Of a stretch of DNA of 64,000 nt, positions 52,155 through 63,940 are shown piece after piece (position 1 is the first letter of the stretch; every line of letters begins with the position of its first letter). Below the pieces are notes generated by a model that saw nothing but the letters and a program-made list of their open reading frames with translations, was not told where the DNA came from and did no database searches. The DNA is from Phytophthora hibernalis (taxonomy: Eukaryota > Oomycota > Peronosporomycetes > Peronosporales > Peronosporaceae), in assembly GCA_012656075.1 (NCBI GenBank), contig JAAKBF010000354.1, positions 496,001-560,000 of the forward strand, in the 5' to 3' direction. The translations under genes were made by a program, and so were the position numbers.

Positions 52155-54493
52155 TTGGGTTTCACAACAGTAAACGTAAGGGGCTTAGCGATGGACGTGA
52201 AGTGCTTGGGAGTTAAACTCCACGGACTTAAGGAGCAGCATGAGAGAGGCCAGCGAGACGTGACTTTCCTCCAGGAAACTCACTTGAACAAGGAGGAGCA
52301 CGATGCAGCGGGGGCACAATTCACGGCCATGTGGGGATTTAAGAGGGCTACTGCTCAATCTTACACATTCTGGTCATCCGGCAATGACAGAAGGGCGGGG
52401 GTGTCGATCCTGCTGAACCCGTATGGGGCGGTGAAGAACCCTGAGCCATGGGGGCAAGAGCATTGGAGTGAACATCTCATCATGATCTCAGGACACATTG
52501 GCGACCAAGCATTTATCATGATGAACATTTACGCGCCGTCACATCCAGCGGTGCGAGTACAATTTTTCGGACACTGAGGAATATCCAATTCCCGGAAGAT
52601 AGCACGGTCATCTGTGGCGGCGACTTCAACTGCGTCACGGACCGCCAACGCGACCGCATCGGTGGCAACTCCAAGAAGGACGCTGGAGCTAGAGAGCTAG
52701 AGGCCTTCGTAGAACAACACGAGATGACGGATGCTGGCTACCACAACATGCCAGGGTGACTGACTCACTCGAAGCTGATGCACTACGCGAGCAGACATCA
52801 CACGCACCGACACAAGAGCGCGGACGGAGCAATAGGAACTTCGCGACTCGATCGCTGGTACGTGGCGGCGAAGGGAAGCACATGATCCGCGGCGTGGAGA
52901 CAGAAGAATCGCCGTGTGCAGCGGACCACAGAGCAGTCCTTCTGGAATTGCATGCGCCCAGTGGAGTAATGAGACTAACCAAGCGTCCAAAGCTGTACCC
53001 AGCGCCTGCTTACGTACAGTCGGCCATGTCCAGTTTGGTCACCAGGCGGTTAGACGCATTCAATGTCAAGCTAGCTACGATGCGGGCGGCGGAGACAGCA
53101 AATGCGTGGGATGAGCTCAAATGGAGCGTGAAGGCAGAAATGAGGAAGCTCAAGAAGGAGGCCAAGCGCCGAACCAACACCGGTTTTCGCCAGAAGATCA
53201 GGAAACTAAAACGGAGACTCGAAGCATGTGGCTATGCAGGGCAGGAGAACGAGCAAGACAGGGGACGATATTACGACAAATACAAGTCGTGCAGGAGCAG
53301 AGGAGAGTGTTACGCAGAAGAACGGCAGTAGGACGAAACGCGTGGACCTCGTGCGCTTCAACACGACACTTTTTCGAAGAATTTGCACCAAGTTCGGAGA
53401 CAACTCCATTCCAACACTAGTTAGTACAGTGGCTGGACTGCAGAGGGACGTACACGACAAGTCCAACACGCTAGCGGATAGTTGGGAGGCTGTTTTCAAC
53501 GGGGCGGCGGAGGCGCAAGAGAACATCCCCGATTATGTGGAGCGCATGGGAACTACATGGCAGCAGGTGAATTTAGCAGACATAGATGGAGAGATCACGG
53601 AGATGGAAGTGGAGAATGCCATAAAACACTGCAATATGGGAAAAGCCTGTGGACCTGATGACCTTGGAAATGAGTGGTATCAGGACCACAAGCCTACCTT
53701 GATACCAATTTTGACGCGGGTGCTGAACGACTGTTTAACTGAAGGAGCGACCCCATCAACTTTCGTCGATGCCTTTATTTCCAGCATCAGTAAGGGCGGC
53801 AACAAGAGCAATCCACTCAACTACCGTCCGATCGCTTTGCTCAATTCTGACTATAAGATTTTTACAAGGATATTAGCATGGAGGGTGCGGAAACATATCA
53901 CCAATCTGGTGCATCACACCCAATGCGGTTTTATTCCAGGCCGCACGATCCACGAAGCCATTGATTTGTATGAAGCGGCTAAGGCGGTGTGCTGCGAAGG
54001 AGGCGAGCTGAGCGAAGCGTAAGTCTTGATGTTAGATTTTGCGAAAGCTTATGACGCGCCTTTCTGCTGGAAGTGCTGAGACGCAAAGGGTTCCCCACAG
54101 ATTATGCGCGATCATACAGGCCATTCACACGGATACGAAGGTCAGGTTCATGGCCAACGGCCGGTTTTCAAGGGCAGTGAGAGTGACCAGCGGGATTCGG
54201 CAAGGCTGCCCGCTGGCCCCTCTACTATTCATCTTAGCGGTAGATCTCTTGTATGCAGAAATCGAGACAACTCAGGAGCTCACAGGAATACCACTACAGA
54301 GGGCCAACCAGAAAAGCAGCTGAAGGTTGCGGGATATACCGATGATACCGCTATTTACATTGCCAACAAATTCATGCAGTCGGCCGCGATTGCGGCAGTT
54401 GGCAGATTCTCGGTGGTTTCCGGGCTGCGTTTGAACGTTGCCAAGTGCGCGGCAATCACTTTGGGGAATCATCTACCAAGCAACAAGACCTGA
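52155..54493 (+). pseudogene. LINE copy 2 ORF2: AP-type endonuclease and reverse transcriptase
   Basis: The endonuclease includes FTTVNVRGLAMDVKCLGVKL, FLQETHLNKEEHDAA, and after a frameshift near 52567 CGGDFNCV (intact, unlike copy 1) and CAADHRAVLLELHAP. The reverse transcriptase follows: MGKACGPDDLGNEWYQDHKP, SISKGGNKSNPLNYRPIALL, TRILAWRVRKHI, TQCGFIPGRTIHEAI, LDFAKAYD (a short deletion follows, near 54053), SGIRQGCPLAPLLFILAVDL, and the catalytic box GYTDDTAIYIANKF, where YADD reads YTDD. Several stops and shifts (54021, 54053, 54320) inactivate it. Confidence 0.85.
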
Positions 54494-56099
54494 CCACCAG
54501 CAAAGAGCGAGACTACACGGAGCCCCAGTGCTCGACTGACACACTGCCGGTGGAAGAAGTTAAGGAAATACGTTACCTGGGCCATGTCGCGGGAGCAGGA
54601 GACACCACGGAAATGGCGTGGAAGAAGGCCTTCGCGGCGCTCACAGTACGGCTCGCGCTAGCAGAATTGAAGACTAATACGGTGGTGCAAAGGGCGAAGA
54701 TTGCGGCGGCGATAGTAATACCCAAACGCCTGTATGTGGCACGGCATGCGTGGCCAACCGAGGAGCATGTCAAGGAAGCAGACTGGCGGATAAGACATTT
54801 AGTCTGGAAAGCGAGTTTCGCGAGGCCAGCATCACCCCCTTAGCGGATGGATGAAACAAGTACAAGCGGAGCAGAAACTGAAGGACGGAGGAATAGACAT
54901 CCCCAACATAGCAACGGAGCTCATGGCGATGAGTGCTGCGATGGTGGCTGCATGGGGATTGACGGAGAACGAGCAGAAAAGACGAGTAGGGAAATCTTGC
55001 AACAAGGGACGGCACCACATTTGGTAGAAGCATGCACAGTACCCAAGTGCGGCATCGAGGGGACTGCATGGAAAACTGGACGTCCATGGGTGCAGGCATG
55101 GATGGCCGCCAGGGCACCAGCTGCACTGGGGGCGCAGAACGGCGCACAAACTATTAGAGAATTAATGCGGCCAAGACATGGCCTCAGTACACGGTGGACT
55201 AGACAGGGATTGGAGATACGATGCACGGGGAAGCTGTGGGATCGCATGAGGGAGACAATGGAAGATAGACGCGGGCTGTGCGGCGAGTTTGTGCACGAGG
55301 CGGCAGGGATCATTCATTCCTCTCACGTCGATCGGGCTGTGGAATGATGCTGGCGGCTGCACCAACTGGAAGGATTTTCGCAAAGTGATCAACCGCAGCA
55401 AGACGAGCAGGTTGGAGGAACTGCTGGCGGTGGAGACAGCCACGGAAGGAGGGCTCGTACCCAGGACATGCTCACTGGAATAGGGAAACAGCCACACTTT
55501 TCCGAGAGCTGTGCCTTAATATACTAGCTAGCTACCCAGAGCTGCTCCGGAGCGAACAGGATCCGGCGATAGTAGCAGTCCACCACAGATTAGACGATTG
55601 CCATCACGTCTTCGAGGTAGACACGACGAAGGGGAAATGGCTACGACACAAGTGGGCGTCGCATGAACGCAGTGTGGATTTGGCCCACGCCGGTACAGGG
55701 GTCACGACAGCGGCGGCGGGACTCCTGGAGGTTAAACCACAAGAAGTATGGGTCACGCCCCACCCGTGGTTAACTAAGTGCCGTCCAGTGTGGGCCGACA
55801 AGCGACGATGGGCAGGGACCAGGAGGAGTCTGCGACGGATACTCTCCGGCGCCAGATCAAAGCAAGCTGAGTTGGCAAAGGAGGCCGTAGACACAAGGTG
55901 GCTGAAGTCTCACTCTGACATCGCTCAGGCGTTGCGGAAACTAGACTGGACCAGGATCAACAAGATGGAAGGAGTGACGCCCTACCAAACGCAGAACGTG
56001 ATGCGCTTGAAGGAACACAGACTGCGCATGTGGAAAGGCAAAGAAATCGGCTACATGTGCACCAGCCAGGTTGCAGGCAGAGCGAGTCGACGGCGGTAG
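54494..56099 (+). pseudogene. LINE copy 2 ORF2 thumb and linker region
   Basis: Conserved with copy 1: EVKEIRYLGHVAGAGDTTEM, KTNTVVQRAKIAAAIVIPKR, ARHAWPTEEHVKEADWRIRH, then in other frames IDIPNIATELMAMSAAMVAA and later KLDWTRINKMEGVTPYQTQN. No catalytic motif is expected here. Frame changes at about 54840, 55347 and 55480. Confidence 0.7.
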
Positions 56100-56113
56100 C
56101 TCACTTGGTCTGA

Positions 56114-57137
56114 GTGTGCCCAGACGCCCAACGGTTATGGACGGCGATACTGCAGCAATGGGGAAGGCCACTTGGACTGCAGCAGGCGCAAGGACAACTG
56201 GGGAAAGAAGACATTGATCAGATCTTCTCCTTCAAGCTAAAGAAGGTGCCAAACTGGCTGAGTGCTTGGGGAGTGGAGCAGAATTTCGAGTGCTGGGAGG
56301 TGATCGACACAGTGGTCGGTGATTTGTGGTCGCTCTGCTGTGCGGTTACGCTTACCATCATATGGAGATGGAATGCAGATCGACGGTCGATTCGACAATA
56401 TGGAGCAAGCTCCACAGTTGGCACAATAGACGAAGTCGTAGCAGGGGTAAGAGGCAGGGTGAAGGAGGCCATGGAAAGATATCGGATCGGACTTTACCCA
56501 CTGACGCAGAAGTCACACAAGAAAATGGAAGTGGCGAGTGCCATCATATCAAGATGGGCACTGCCTCAAGTGGGGAGCACTACCAGGATGGGCAGGATAG
56601 TGGAGAGAGTTGGCTTTTTCGATGGTGGCTCCCGGGGCAGCGTGATCCTAGAACGTGGAGCGCAGGAGAAGGAGTACAGGGTTGTGTGGGCATCGGCGAC
56701 GGCTTTGGGGCGGGTCGACATGACGAACAATGTAGCTGAATTCATTGGTTTGCAAAGACTGCTTGCACGAGCAGTAGACATGAACTGGAAAGGTATTCAT
56801 GTTGTAGGGGACAGTGCACTAATCCTGGGGATGATGAGGGTGCGGAAGCCACCGAGAGCAAAAAATTGCAGCATTGGTATCGGATAGCAAGACGGCTAGC
56901 GGATCTCAGCCGCTGACATCGCTGAGTCAGCGATGTCAGCACGTGGAGCCACCACTATCGCGCACATAACAAGATGGCGGATTGGCTGGCCAACCTAGCC
57001 ATGGATGTCAAACGGAGCATGGAGTGGGCAGAGCTGGTGTCGGCACAGGAGACTAGCATACACACGGAAGTACGGGGGCTCATGAATGGAGATATCAGGA
57101 GATGGATGGAAGCCCAACTGCCCAGAGGAGAGGAATG
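56114..57137 (+). pseudogene. LINE copy 2 ORF2 C-terminus with RNase H domain
   Basis: RNase H begins near 56613 with VGFFDGGSRGSVILERG (first catalytic Asp intact), then NNVAEFIGLQRLLARAV and HVVGDSALILGMM. A small shift and a 29-bp perfect hairpin (56912-56940) break the frame before STWSHHYRAHNKMADWLANL and AMDVKRSMEWAELV. The last sequence ends RRWMEAQLPRGEE near 57137. Confidence 0.8.
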
Positions 57138-57339
57138 AAGCTGGCATGAGTAGTAGGCGGAAGAAGACCATGTGAGGACAGGATATGCAAGGAGAGATGA
57201 AGGCGGAGGGCGGAGAGGGCTGCTCGGCGAAACCTGGTTGTATTAGTATGACAAGCTGGAATGGTTATTAGAGTTCGACACCAGCGGTGAAAGTAACACA
57301 ATATACCTACCCATTATTATATTATGAATTGTTTGGAAC

Positions 57340-57483
57340 GCTTTACTGGTATTGGTATAAAAGAAGTACTTGAGTACTACAGTACTCTACATGAAAAACA
57401 TGGAGTACCATCTCACGATTGGGTCCCAATGTTGCGGAGGCCAGCATTTGCTGAATCGATAATTGATTCCAATTCCAGATTCA
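57340..57483. other. Short spacer after LINE copy 2
   Basis: No gene recognised; AT-rich with GAGTACTACAGTACTC-like short inverted motifs. Confidence 0.4.
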
Positions 57484-58062
57484 TTACTCGGAGCTCAACT
57501 CCCAGCTGTGAGCTCTGAGTGTACACTCATCCTTCTCCTGAATTGAGCCTTGCATCTGAAGGATTCGACGCAACGAATCACTCACATGAACGTGGCTGGC
57601 CATCCTTGCTTTCAGAGCGCGATTGGCTTCTTCCGACTGAAGTCTTGCTTGATAATGAGCGACGGCCAATGTCATCCACCTTGATACTTTTGCGCATTCG
57701 ACGTCGTTTATATTCTTGCGGGGAAGAAGAAGATTTCGCTGTCGTTGCATCTTGAGTTGTGTGATGTAGTCCTCCAATTCCTGTGTACGACGTCGTAGGT
57801 ACAGCATCTCGGCCTTCTTGCGCTGTTGTAGTCTCGTGGACGAGCTAAGGTTGCTCCTTTTTCTTTTCTTCTTCTTGGGATCATTGCAGTACCGAGACTC
57901 TCCGTCACCACTCGAAACTTCATCAAGTGAACGTGGAGAATTGTCACCGTCGCTGCAACTAGAAGAACATGCAGCGGCTTCCAGGTCTAAGCAATCGATG
58001 AACGCGAGGGCCTCCTCCAGTGTCATCACGCTATCGCTGCCGTCGCAAAAAGAAATCATCAA
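57484..58062 (-). pseudogene. bZIP/M96-like gene, first exon only (truncated paralogue)
   Basis: 192 residues from ATG 58062 (MMISFCDGSDSVMTLEEALA). A Ser/Asp-rich region and nuclear-signal-like DPKKKKRKRS lead to a basic-leucine-zipper-like segment, LSSSTRLQQRKKAEMLYLRR then RTQELEDYITQLKMQ, then a second helical block (QARLQSEEANRALKARMASH). This parallels exon 1 of the intact neighbour at 58619-60098 (TRLQQRKKAELLYLRRHAQE). The neighbour's exons 2 and 3 have no counterpart here: the frame ends shortly after the position of its first intron. LINE copy 2 lies only 145 bp away. It may still be expressed as a short DNA-binding protein. Confidence 0.65.
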
Positions 58063-58419
58063 AGACGCCTCGCGATGCTGTAGAAGACGGAAAAACTGAA
58101 GTGATCAACGTACACCGCTCACGTCACAAAAAGCCGGTGTTGGACACCAAGGTGGGTCTGTTCACAATCACAAAACTGCATAATCATGGACAGCACGATC
58201 TATTAATACATGTACAGTACTGTACATTTTACAGGATCGGTTCGTCTGAAAACAACGGAGCAGTGACTTTTTGCTGCGACTTTCAATGCGTGAAGTCATT
58301 CGCACTCGGCTACAAATACATGTATGTACTAGTACTACAATATTTTGTCTAACGTTACGTAGTTTTTTTCTCTGAAGATCTTCGGGGGTGCTCTTTCTAC
58401 CGGTACTATATGTACAGTA
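58063..58419. other. Intergenic between the two bZIP-like genes
   Basis: A plus-strand frame (58020-58352) is open but unrecognised and overlaps the opposing first exon. I do not call it. Confidence 0.4.
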
Positions 58420-58572
58420 CAGTGATCTGCTTCCTCAGCGAACACCCAAAACTAAATAGCCTTTCAAATTGTATGTGGAGACGGAAGGTGGACGATTCAG
58501 AGAAGTCTTTCACATCAAATATACTTGCATTCTTTATATATATCAGGTGTTCGCTGAGGAAGCATATTACTG
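58420..58572. mobile_element. Small Tc1/mariner-type MITE
   Basis: Inverted ends CAGTGATCTGCTTCCTCAGC... (58420) and the complement of CAGTAATATGCTTCCTCAGC (ending 58572), about 27 bases with two mismatches. TA flanks at 58418-58419 and 58573-58574. 153 bp, non-coding. Confidence 0.75.
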
Positions 58573-58618
58573 TACCGATACGAGCCCGCATAGTAGTTGC
58601 ATTTGCATGTTTAATACT

Positions 58619-60098
58619 TCAACTCTCATTAAACAATGCTACGTGGGTCCTATTTGCTCGTAGACGCTCCGTTTCTTCGAGCAAATGGTTTTGAACGTGT
58701 TGCATGTGCATGCGAAATCTGTTCCCTATATCGGTGAGCACCAAATCCTGAATTTCTCCCACATCTTCTGCACAGAAGAACATGTCTTCCTTGCAATTCA
58801 CACTTACTTGCGTGCGCATGTGAACGACTGACGTATTCAGCGGATCGCTCGCTGAAGGGGTAACCACTATCCAAGAATGGTTGTAGAACTGCAGACTCGT
58901 GGTGGTGAGGACCATAATGTCCGCTGAAGTGAACACAGTGCGGTTAGGCTCGTCGAATCTGCATCCAAACTGCACCCCGCTCAGCTTCCTTGTCTCCGCT
59001 TGCTTTCGAAGGAAAATAACGTATTTCTTTTCCATGAAGTTTGGCTGCTTTCCTGGCATCTGATACACATTAATAAGGTTGAGGAGGGCTACCACAGCTC
59101 ACGCACATTTCACAATGACTTACCGACTCATACCACTTGTCTGGATATTTGCGGGTGTTGTGAAACTCCCTCCACATCAAATTGCTGACGGTGCTCATGG
59201 AACAGGGGACCGGTGTGGTCATGACAATTTTCACCATGTTCTTGTGGTTGCTGTTGTCGAGGCTGAAGCGCATAGATTTGTGGAATAACGGCAGACTTTC
59301 CGATCTGAACACGCAACTCGAATCCAGGTACAATCTGGATGCCTTCTGTTGCAGATCTTTCATCGTGAAGCTCTGATTGGCGACAGCAACAAAATCACGG
59401 TGAAACACCGGCGACTGAGAGCCCACAAAGTCCACTCCCTGTTCGCACGTGATACAGCAGTCACCAGGTCAATTAACTCGTACCGACAAAAACAAAAAAA
59501 TCGCCATACGTACCTCAAACTTTCCTTGGTTCTTCAGAATCTCCTTCAATGACTTACTCAAGTTCATTTGGCTGGACAGGGTAGCTTTCAGCCTTCGATT
59601 CACTTCTTCAGCATGAAGTCTCGCCTGGTATTGAATTTTTGCCAACTCCATCATCGTTGACCCCGACGCATTCGTAGATTTTGTATCAGATCCCAGGAGA
59701 AGGGTACGTGAGCTACACTTTGAAGATTTCAGTTGTTCAATCAATTCCTCCATTTCTTGGGCATGTCGTCGTAAATACAGCAGTTCCGCCTTCTTGCGTT
59801 GCTGCAATCGCGTTGATGAACTCAAAGTACATCTCTTCCTCTTGGATTGTGTTTTCCGGCCGCTTCTTCGCGTCGACCAGGGACACCTTACCGACGTTTG
59901 TAGCTCCAACGGGAAGTCGCAGCTATCGTCGCTACTCGATATCTCGTGTTCTTGGGAAACGGATATCGGGCTAGACCTGACCGAACTGGAATTTGAAGTG
60001 GTGTCAGAGTTGTTGTCTTTCCACTGTAGCGAGTCAACGAGCGCAAGCATTTCTTCTAGCGTCGCCATATCGCTCTCATTTGTCTCCAAGAAACTCAT
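58619..60098 (-). CDS. bZIP protein with M96/START-like C-terminus, three exons
   Basis: Exons 60098-59514, 59438-59124 and 59059-58619 join in phase 0 at GT-AG introns (59439-59513 and 59060-59123), giving 446 residues. Start at ATG 60098 (MSFLETNESDMATLEEMLAL); the longer open frame upstream has no ATG. An acidic/Ser-rich N-terminus and GRKTQSKRKR precede a bZIP-like segment, LSSSTRLQQRKKAELLYLRR then HAQEMEELIEQLK, with a second helical block (QARLHAEEVNRRLKATLSSQ). The C-terminal half (VFHRDFVAVANQSFTMKDLQ, SNLMWREFHNTRKYPDKWYE, GVQFGCRFDEPNRTVFTSAD, QDLVLTDIGNRFRMHMQHVQ) resembles the oomycete M96 mating-specific family, which has a START-like fold. A likely nuclear regulator. No lesion seen. 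Confidence 0.82.
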
Positions 60099-60539
60099 TC
60101 CCGACGTATTCCGCTTCGACGAAAACGTGAAATGCGCAGCCACAACATCGGTAAGGGCGAGCGCAACGATAACGAGACACGTCAAGGCGGAGGTTTCCTT
60201 GTGTACACGTTAGACACTGACAAGATTTACCCACGACAGACCACGACGCCATCGGCTCCACGTAATCAAACAACCGCATAATCGACTGCCTGACAGTCGT
60301 CGCAACCGAACCTGGAGAGCAAAGATCACAATTCCAATAATGCCTCAAGATCCAAGGTTGCACGTCGAGTGGGTCGCAAAATTACAGCCCAAACTGAAGC
60401 AAACACGTGTGAAACACCAAACGATTCCGTTGATTGAATTTGCTACACCCAGACTTCCATCTGGTTGGCAGCAATTCCACTTCGGGTCACACTACTTGGT
60501 CATATCTTAGACGTGCAACAATAAAAGCCATGCATAATA
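60099..60539. other. Intergenic
   Basis: Probable promoter of the bZIP gene (upstream side) and 3' flank of the membrane protein gene. No further feature recognised. Confidence 0.5.
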
Positions 60540-61082
60540 TTAAAAATATAATACACAATAGTCGACCCAGTCATCGGCGGTGTCCGTTGTCGGTTCACGT
60601 GAAAGAAGCCGATCTTCTTCTCCACTCGGACTTGGTAATAGCTGGCCTTGTCCACAGGTGTGCGTGGGCTCGGAACTCGCTTCTCCGCTCTTCTTAACAA
60701 TAAAAACGGCTCCGACCGCCACAACGCAAGCGGCCGCGATAGCGAGAACCACTGACATCGTTGCAGTGACAGGTGCACCCGTACTGTCACCTTCATCCGA
60801 TGAGTCTCCAGCTGTCGTCGCTGCAGATAACGTCGTAGTGGCGTAGCTCCCGGCAGGGTCCACATCTCCGACGACGCGGTCCTCGTCAGCAGCCGACAGT
60901 GCTGTGTTGTGGAAATCCTCTTCAGGTGTCGACGTTACCGCCGCTTGCTCGTTCACGAACTCGTCACCGAAATCGCTGCCTGGTCTCACATACGACAAAG
61001 TGGTGGTAGATTGAGCAATGACAATAGGAAACGTCATTGCAACTGCGATGGCCGTCGCCAATAACCAACAAGTGCTCCTCAT
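60540..61082 (-). CDS. Small secreted or type I membrane protein
   Basis: 180 residues from ATG 61082, chosen because it begins a signal peptide (MRSTCWLLATAIAVAMTFPI then VIAQS); the longer open frame upstream (to 61232) would bury it. The predicted lumenal part (about residues 25-110) is Thr/Ser/Asp/Glu-rich (STPEEDFHNTALSAADEDRV). One transmembrane helix follows (SVVLAIAAACVVAVGAVFIV) with a stop-transfer KK, then a cytosolic tail with EEDRLLSREPTTDTADDWVD ending at TGA/TAG-side 60540. No family recognised. It could be a cell-surface protein. Confidence 0.65.
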   Translation of the reverse strand: MRSTCWLLATAIAVAMTFPIVIAQSTTTLSYVRPGSDFGDEFVNEQAAVTSTPEEDFHNTALSAADEDRVVGDVDPAGSYATTTLSAATTAGDSSDEGDSTGAPVTATMSVVLAIAAACVVAVGAVFIVKKSGEASSEPTHTCGQGQLLPSPSGEEDRLLSREPTTDTADDWVDYCVLYF

Positions 61083-61490
61083 TGTGAAGGAAGTTGGGAC
61101 TTTTTTCAAGTTGTTTAGGAGACGAATGCAAAATGGCAAAGACGAGCTGCGTAGAAAACGAAAGATCCCCAAAGGCAAGCTCACGTAGAGGACAACGTCA
61201 TCTGGTCTCACTTCACCATTAAAACTTCGCAACCATTGCGACCACGGATTTCAATCAGTTGTGTGGATTATTCGTAGGACAGGGTTCCTGTACCCGGTTA
61301 TTGATCGCTGATTGGTTGAAAACCTGTGCGCTGGTCGTGGTACAGTAGTCAGCAAAGATACGAGGCGCTATGGAATCTACGGTACTTATTCAGCATCACA
61401 CTGCGCTACCAGTGCATCACACCGCTCTGCCAGCCGCGGAGCACTACTTTGTCTACTCCGCGCACCATACTAACTCTACCAGCCTCCGCC
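61083..61490. other. Intergenic
   Basis: No supported gene. It includes the upstream region of the membrane protein gene and the 3' flank of the Crypton. Confidence 0.45.
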
Positions 61491-63494
61491 TCACGCCCCG
61501 CAGGTACTTTCCGCTGTCGCCTTCCTCTTCTTGCGTGGCTTGAAAGGTGCGCGAACATAATTTGGGTTGCCCTTAAGCATGGCCTCTGACACGAGTCTCA
61601 ATGCTGTGGTGATTTTGATTTGAGACCAGCGACGTGAACGCTTACTCTCGCCCCACGGCAGGTGCGCCACGGCATCCTTGAAAGCAGCGAGCGCTGTTGC
61701 CTCGCTCATGTCAGGGGAAGTGCCTCTCCACGCGCTTCTTCAATATGTTGGCAGAGCATTGTCATCATTCGATTCCACTCGGAGTACGTCTTCTTCTTTG
61801 ATCGTGTTGATAGATCATGCGTACTGATAGAACGAAATGGTGGGTAGCTGCGCGATGGATTACCAAACCACCACAGCCGCCAAGCACCAAGCAGATCTAT
61901 GCTCGGAAAGTCGAAATCCTCTGGTAGTAGGTGTAATTTGCCACCCCACACATGCAGCGCCGAAGCTTCGGGAGCCGCAGGACGAGGAGGAGGTGGATGC
62001 TCTACTGGTAATATACCGCTTTCAGTGAGCACGGTACGCAAAGTATCGATCATTGCGCTGCGCGTCATTGTTCCTGTGTCTGCAGCATTCTCCTCGATGA
62101 GATTGGAGACACCATCGATGATCAAATCTGGCAGTCTATCCATCGCTGCATGGGTCAAGTCTTGCTTTTGATAAAGAGCAACATAGGGCGGAATTCCTGT
62201 CGCCCGAAAGCCGCGTTGATTCATGTGTTTTGATGTGACTGCGCAGTCGCGACAATTGCTCGTCACAGCGAAACAAATACGTAGACATCAAAGCGTGGGT
62301 CGGAGGGAATACACGAGTAAGATAGTCTGCGTGGTACAGTAGTGAAGCCAAGCACAACTCGAGTATTGGCCGCAGCTGAAGGTCTAAGGACATGGAGGGA
62401 AAACAAGGCCGATGCATTCTTGTATAGCAGAATCGTGAGAGCTGTCGAAATGCGGCGGCAATAACGCAAAGTCACTGGTGTTTAAAGGCAAACCAGCCAC
62501 CACACGACCGAGAAACTGGTCTCCGGCAGCTTCATAGCGATAGTACCGGTCCTGAACGCCGCCGAGCGACCACCCACACCGCAGGCAAACGCTAACAATT
62601 GACGGACCGCCCGTGCTACCGCTGCAGGCAAAAGTTGCAACCCCTTTCTGACAGAATGTGTTCCGTACAGCGATGCTTGAGAAGCATGTTTGATCGCTCG
62701 TTGCAGTGCTTTTCCGTACCGTATCTTCTGATTTGAGCCAGGGAAAAGCTGGTCAGTCGGTTGCGACGGGTTGCATGCTAGATACATAGCCAATGCAGTG
62801 ATCCAGCAGGTGTGTGGTGATAGAGGGTTGCCGTATACATGGTGTGGGTCTTTTGGGCCACGACCGTCTTGGTTTGTCTTCGTTTTATGTAGTACGATTC
62901 CCACGCTGTCATCGACGCCATAGAAATGCGAAGTATCAATTGTCTCGACAGATTTTGATCGGCACATGAGATTCCACTGCGTTGTGAGAAAGAGGTGGGA
63001 GAACCCGCCGTCATCCAAATCAAATGTGGCCTTGCACAGATTCTCGTACATTGAATATGTAAGAGCTGCTTTGCCGGTCTGCTTTGTTTTGCCAGACTGC
63101 TGGCGGTCTGCCTCAATTCGTCCGAGGCCACCAAAAAATGTCTTTAAATCCACACCGTACTCAGCTGGTAGCGGCAAGCGTTTGAGCCTGTTGAGGTACT
63201 TTATGGCGCAGCGGTACCCCTCGAGTGTTGTCACCTTCAGTGGCTTCACAGGATCGTTGAAACGCGATAGAATGAACTGCTCGAAGAACTCTGGAGTAAA
63301 AGAATCAAGACTGATGGCTCCATCGTCGTCAAAAATCGCTCTGCGTCGGACTGGTTCTTGATGAGCCATGCACGGATACCCCTCAGATAGCTCTGGTACG
63401 ACGATCGAGTGGACTCAGACACACATGCGGTGCGCGCTTGGTCGCTATCAACGGGAGGGAGAGCGGTAGCTGGGCTCCGATACGTCGACTCCAT
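61491..63494 (-). pseudogene. Crypton tyrosine recombinase, broken
   Basis: From ATG 63494 (MESTYRSPATALPPVDSDQA) the N-terminal SAM-like part reads STRSSYQSYLRGIRAWLIKN, loses frame at a short T run near 63340, and continues FTPEFFEQFILSRFNDPVKP. The catalytic domain has LTTQWNLMCRSKSVETIDTS (Arg), VLHKTKTNQDGRGPKD (Lys), LYGTHSVRKGLQLL (HxxR) and, after a frameshift near 62590, CGWSLGGVQDRYYRYEAAGD with the candidate Tyr nucleophile. The C-terminal half (LRPILELCLASLLYHADYLT; LPEDFDFPSIDLLGAWRLWW; FGNPSRSYPPFRSISTHDLS) resembles the GCR1_C-like DNA-binding domain of Cryptons, and a basic KPRKKRKATAE tail ends it. Cryptons move as circles by site-specific recombination, so no inverted repeats are expected. 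Confidence 0.83.
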
Positions 63495-63940
63495 CGATAC
63501 GGAGGAGAGCAGAGCTCGCCCAGGAGGCAGAGTTTTAGCGAATGATATCGCTCCAAATCTCGTAGTAGTCGTGTCCTACGAATTCACTCCAAAGCGGCTG
63601 TACAACCGCTTCTGCCAAATACCAAATGTAACCACCGCCTTTGAAACTTCTTGACGATCAAAAGTATGCCCCGTTGTCCTACAATACACTTGAACTGGGT
63701 ATGGGTCGCCAATGAAAAACCTTAATCATGGACGAGTCCAAGACGTGTTCCAGGATTTGTCCAGGACGTAAAATTCAATTTTTCTTTCACCTCTTCCTGA
63801 CAGCAGGTCATACAGTTGACCACGCTACTCAAGCACGCACCGATAAGGGCAGAAACGACCGGAACACCAATACGCCGCCCTCCGCAGCCATCATCGAGCC
63901 TCACACGTGCGCTGTGCTCCGCGTCCGACATACAAGACCA
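63495..63940. other. Upstream flank of the Crypton, no supported gene
   Basis: A minus-strand frame (63722-63931) has a Cys/Val-rich hydrophobic stretch but no recognisable family. Confidence 0.35.

Larger units (their letters stand above)
47911..57323 (+). mobile_element. LINE retrotransposon copy 2, near full length, with 16-bp target duplication
   Basis: ATGAATTGTTTGGAAC occurs at 47895-47910 and 57324-57339. The element is 9413 bp with two ORFs and a short ATT-type 3' tail. The 3' end (AGTAACACAATATAC) is related to that of copy 1 (AGTAACTCAATACAC). Domains are ORF1 with zinc knuckle, then OTU-like, endonuclease, reverse transcriptase and RNase H. This order fits I/Tad-like LINEs with an RNase H. 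Confidence 0.9.

Noticed and set aside
58020..58352. 110-aa plus-strand frame between the bZIP-like genes
   Set aside because: No recognisable motif and it overlaps the first exon of the opposing gene.
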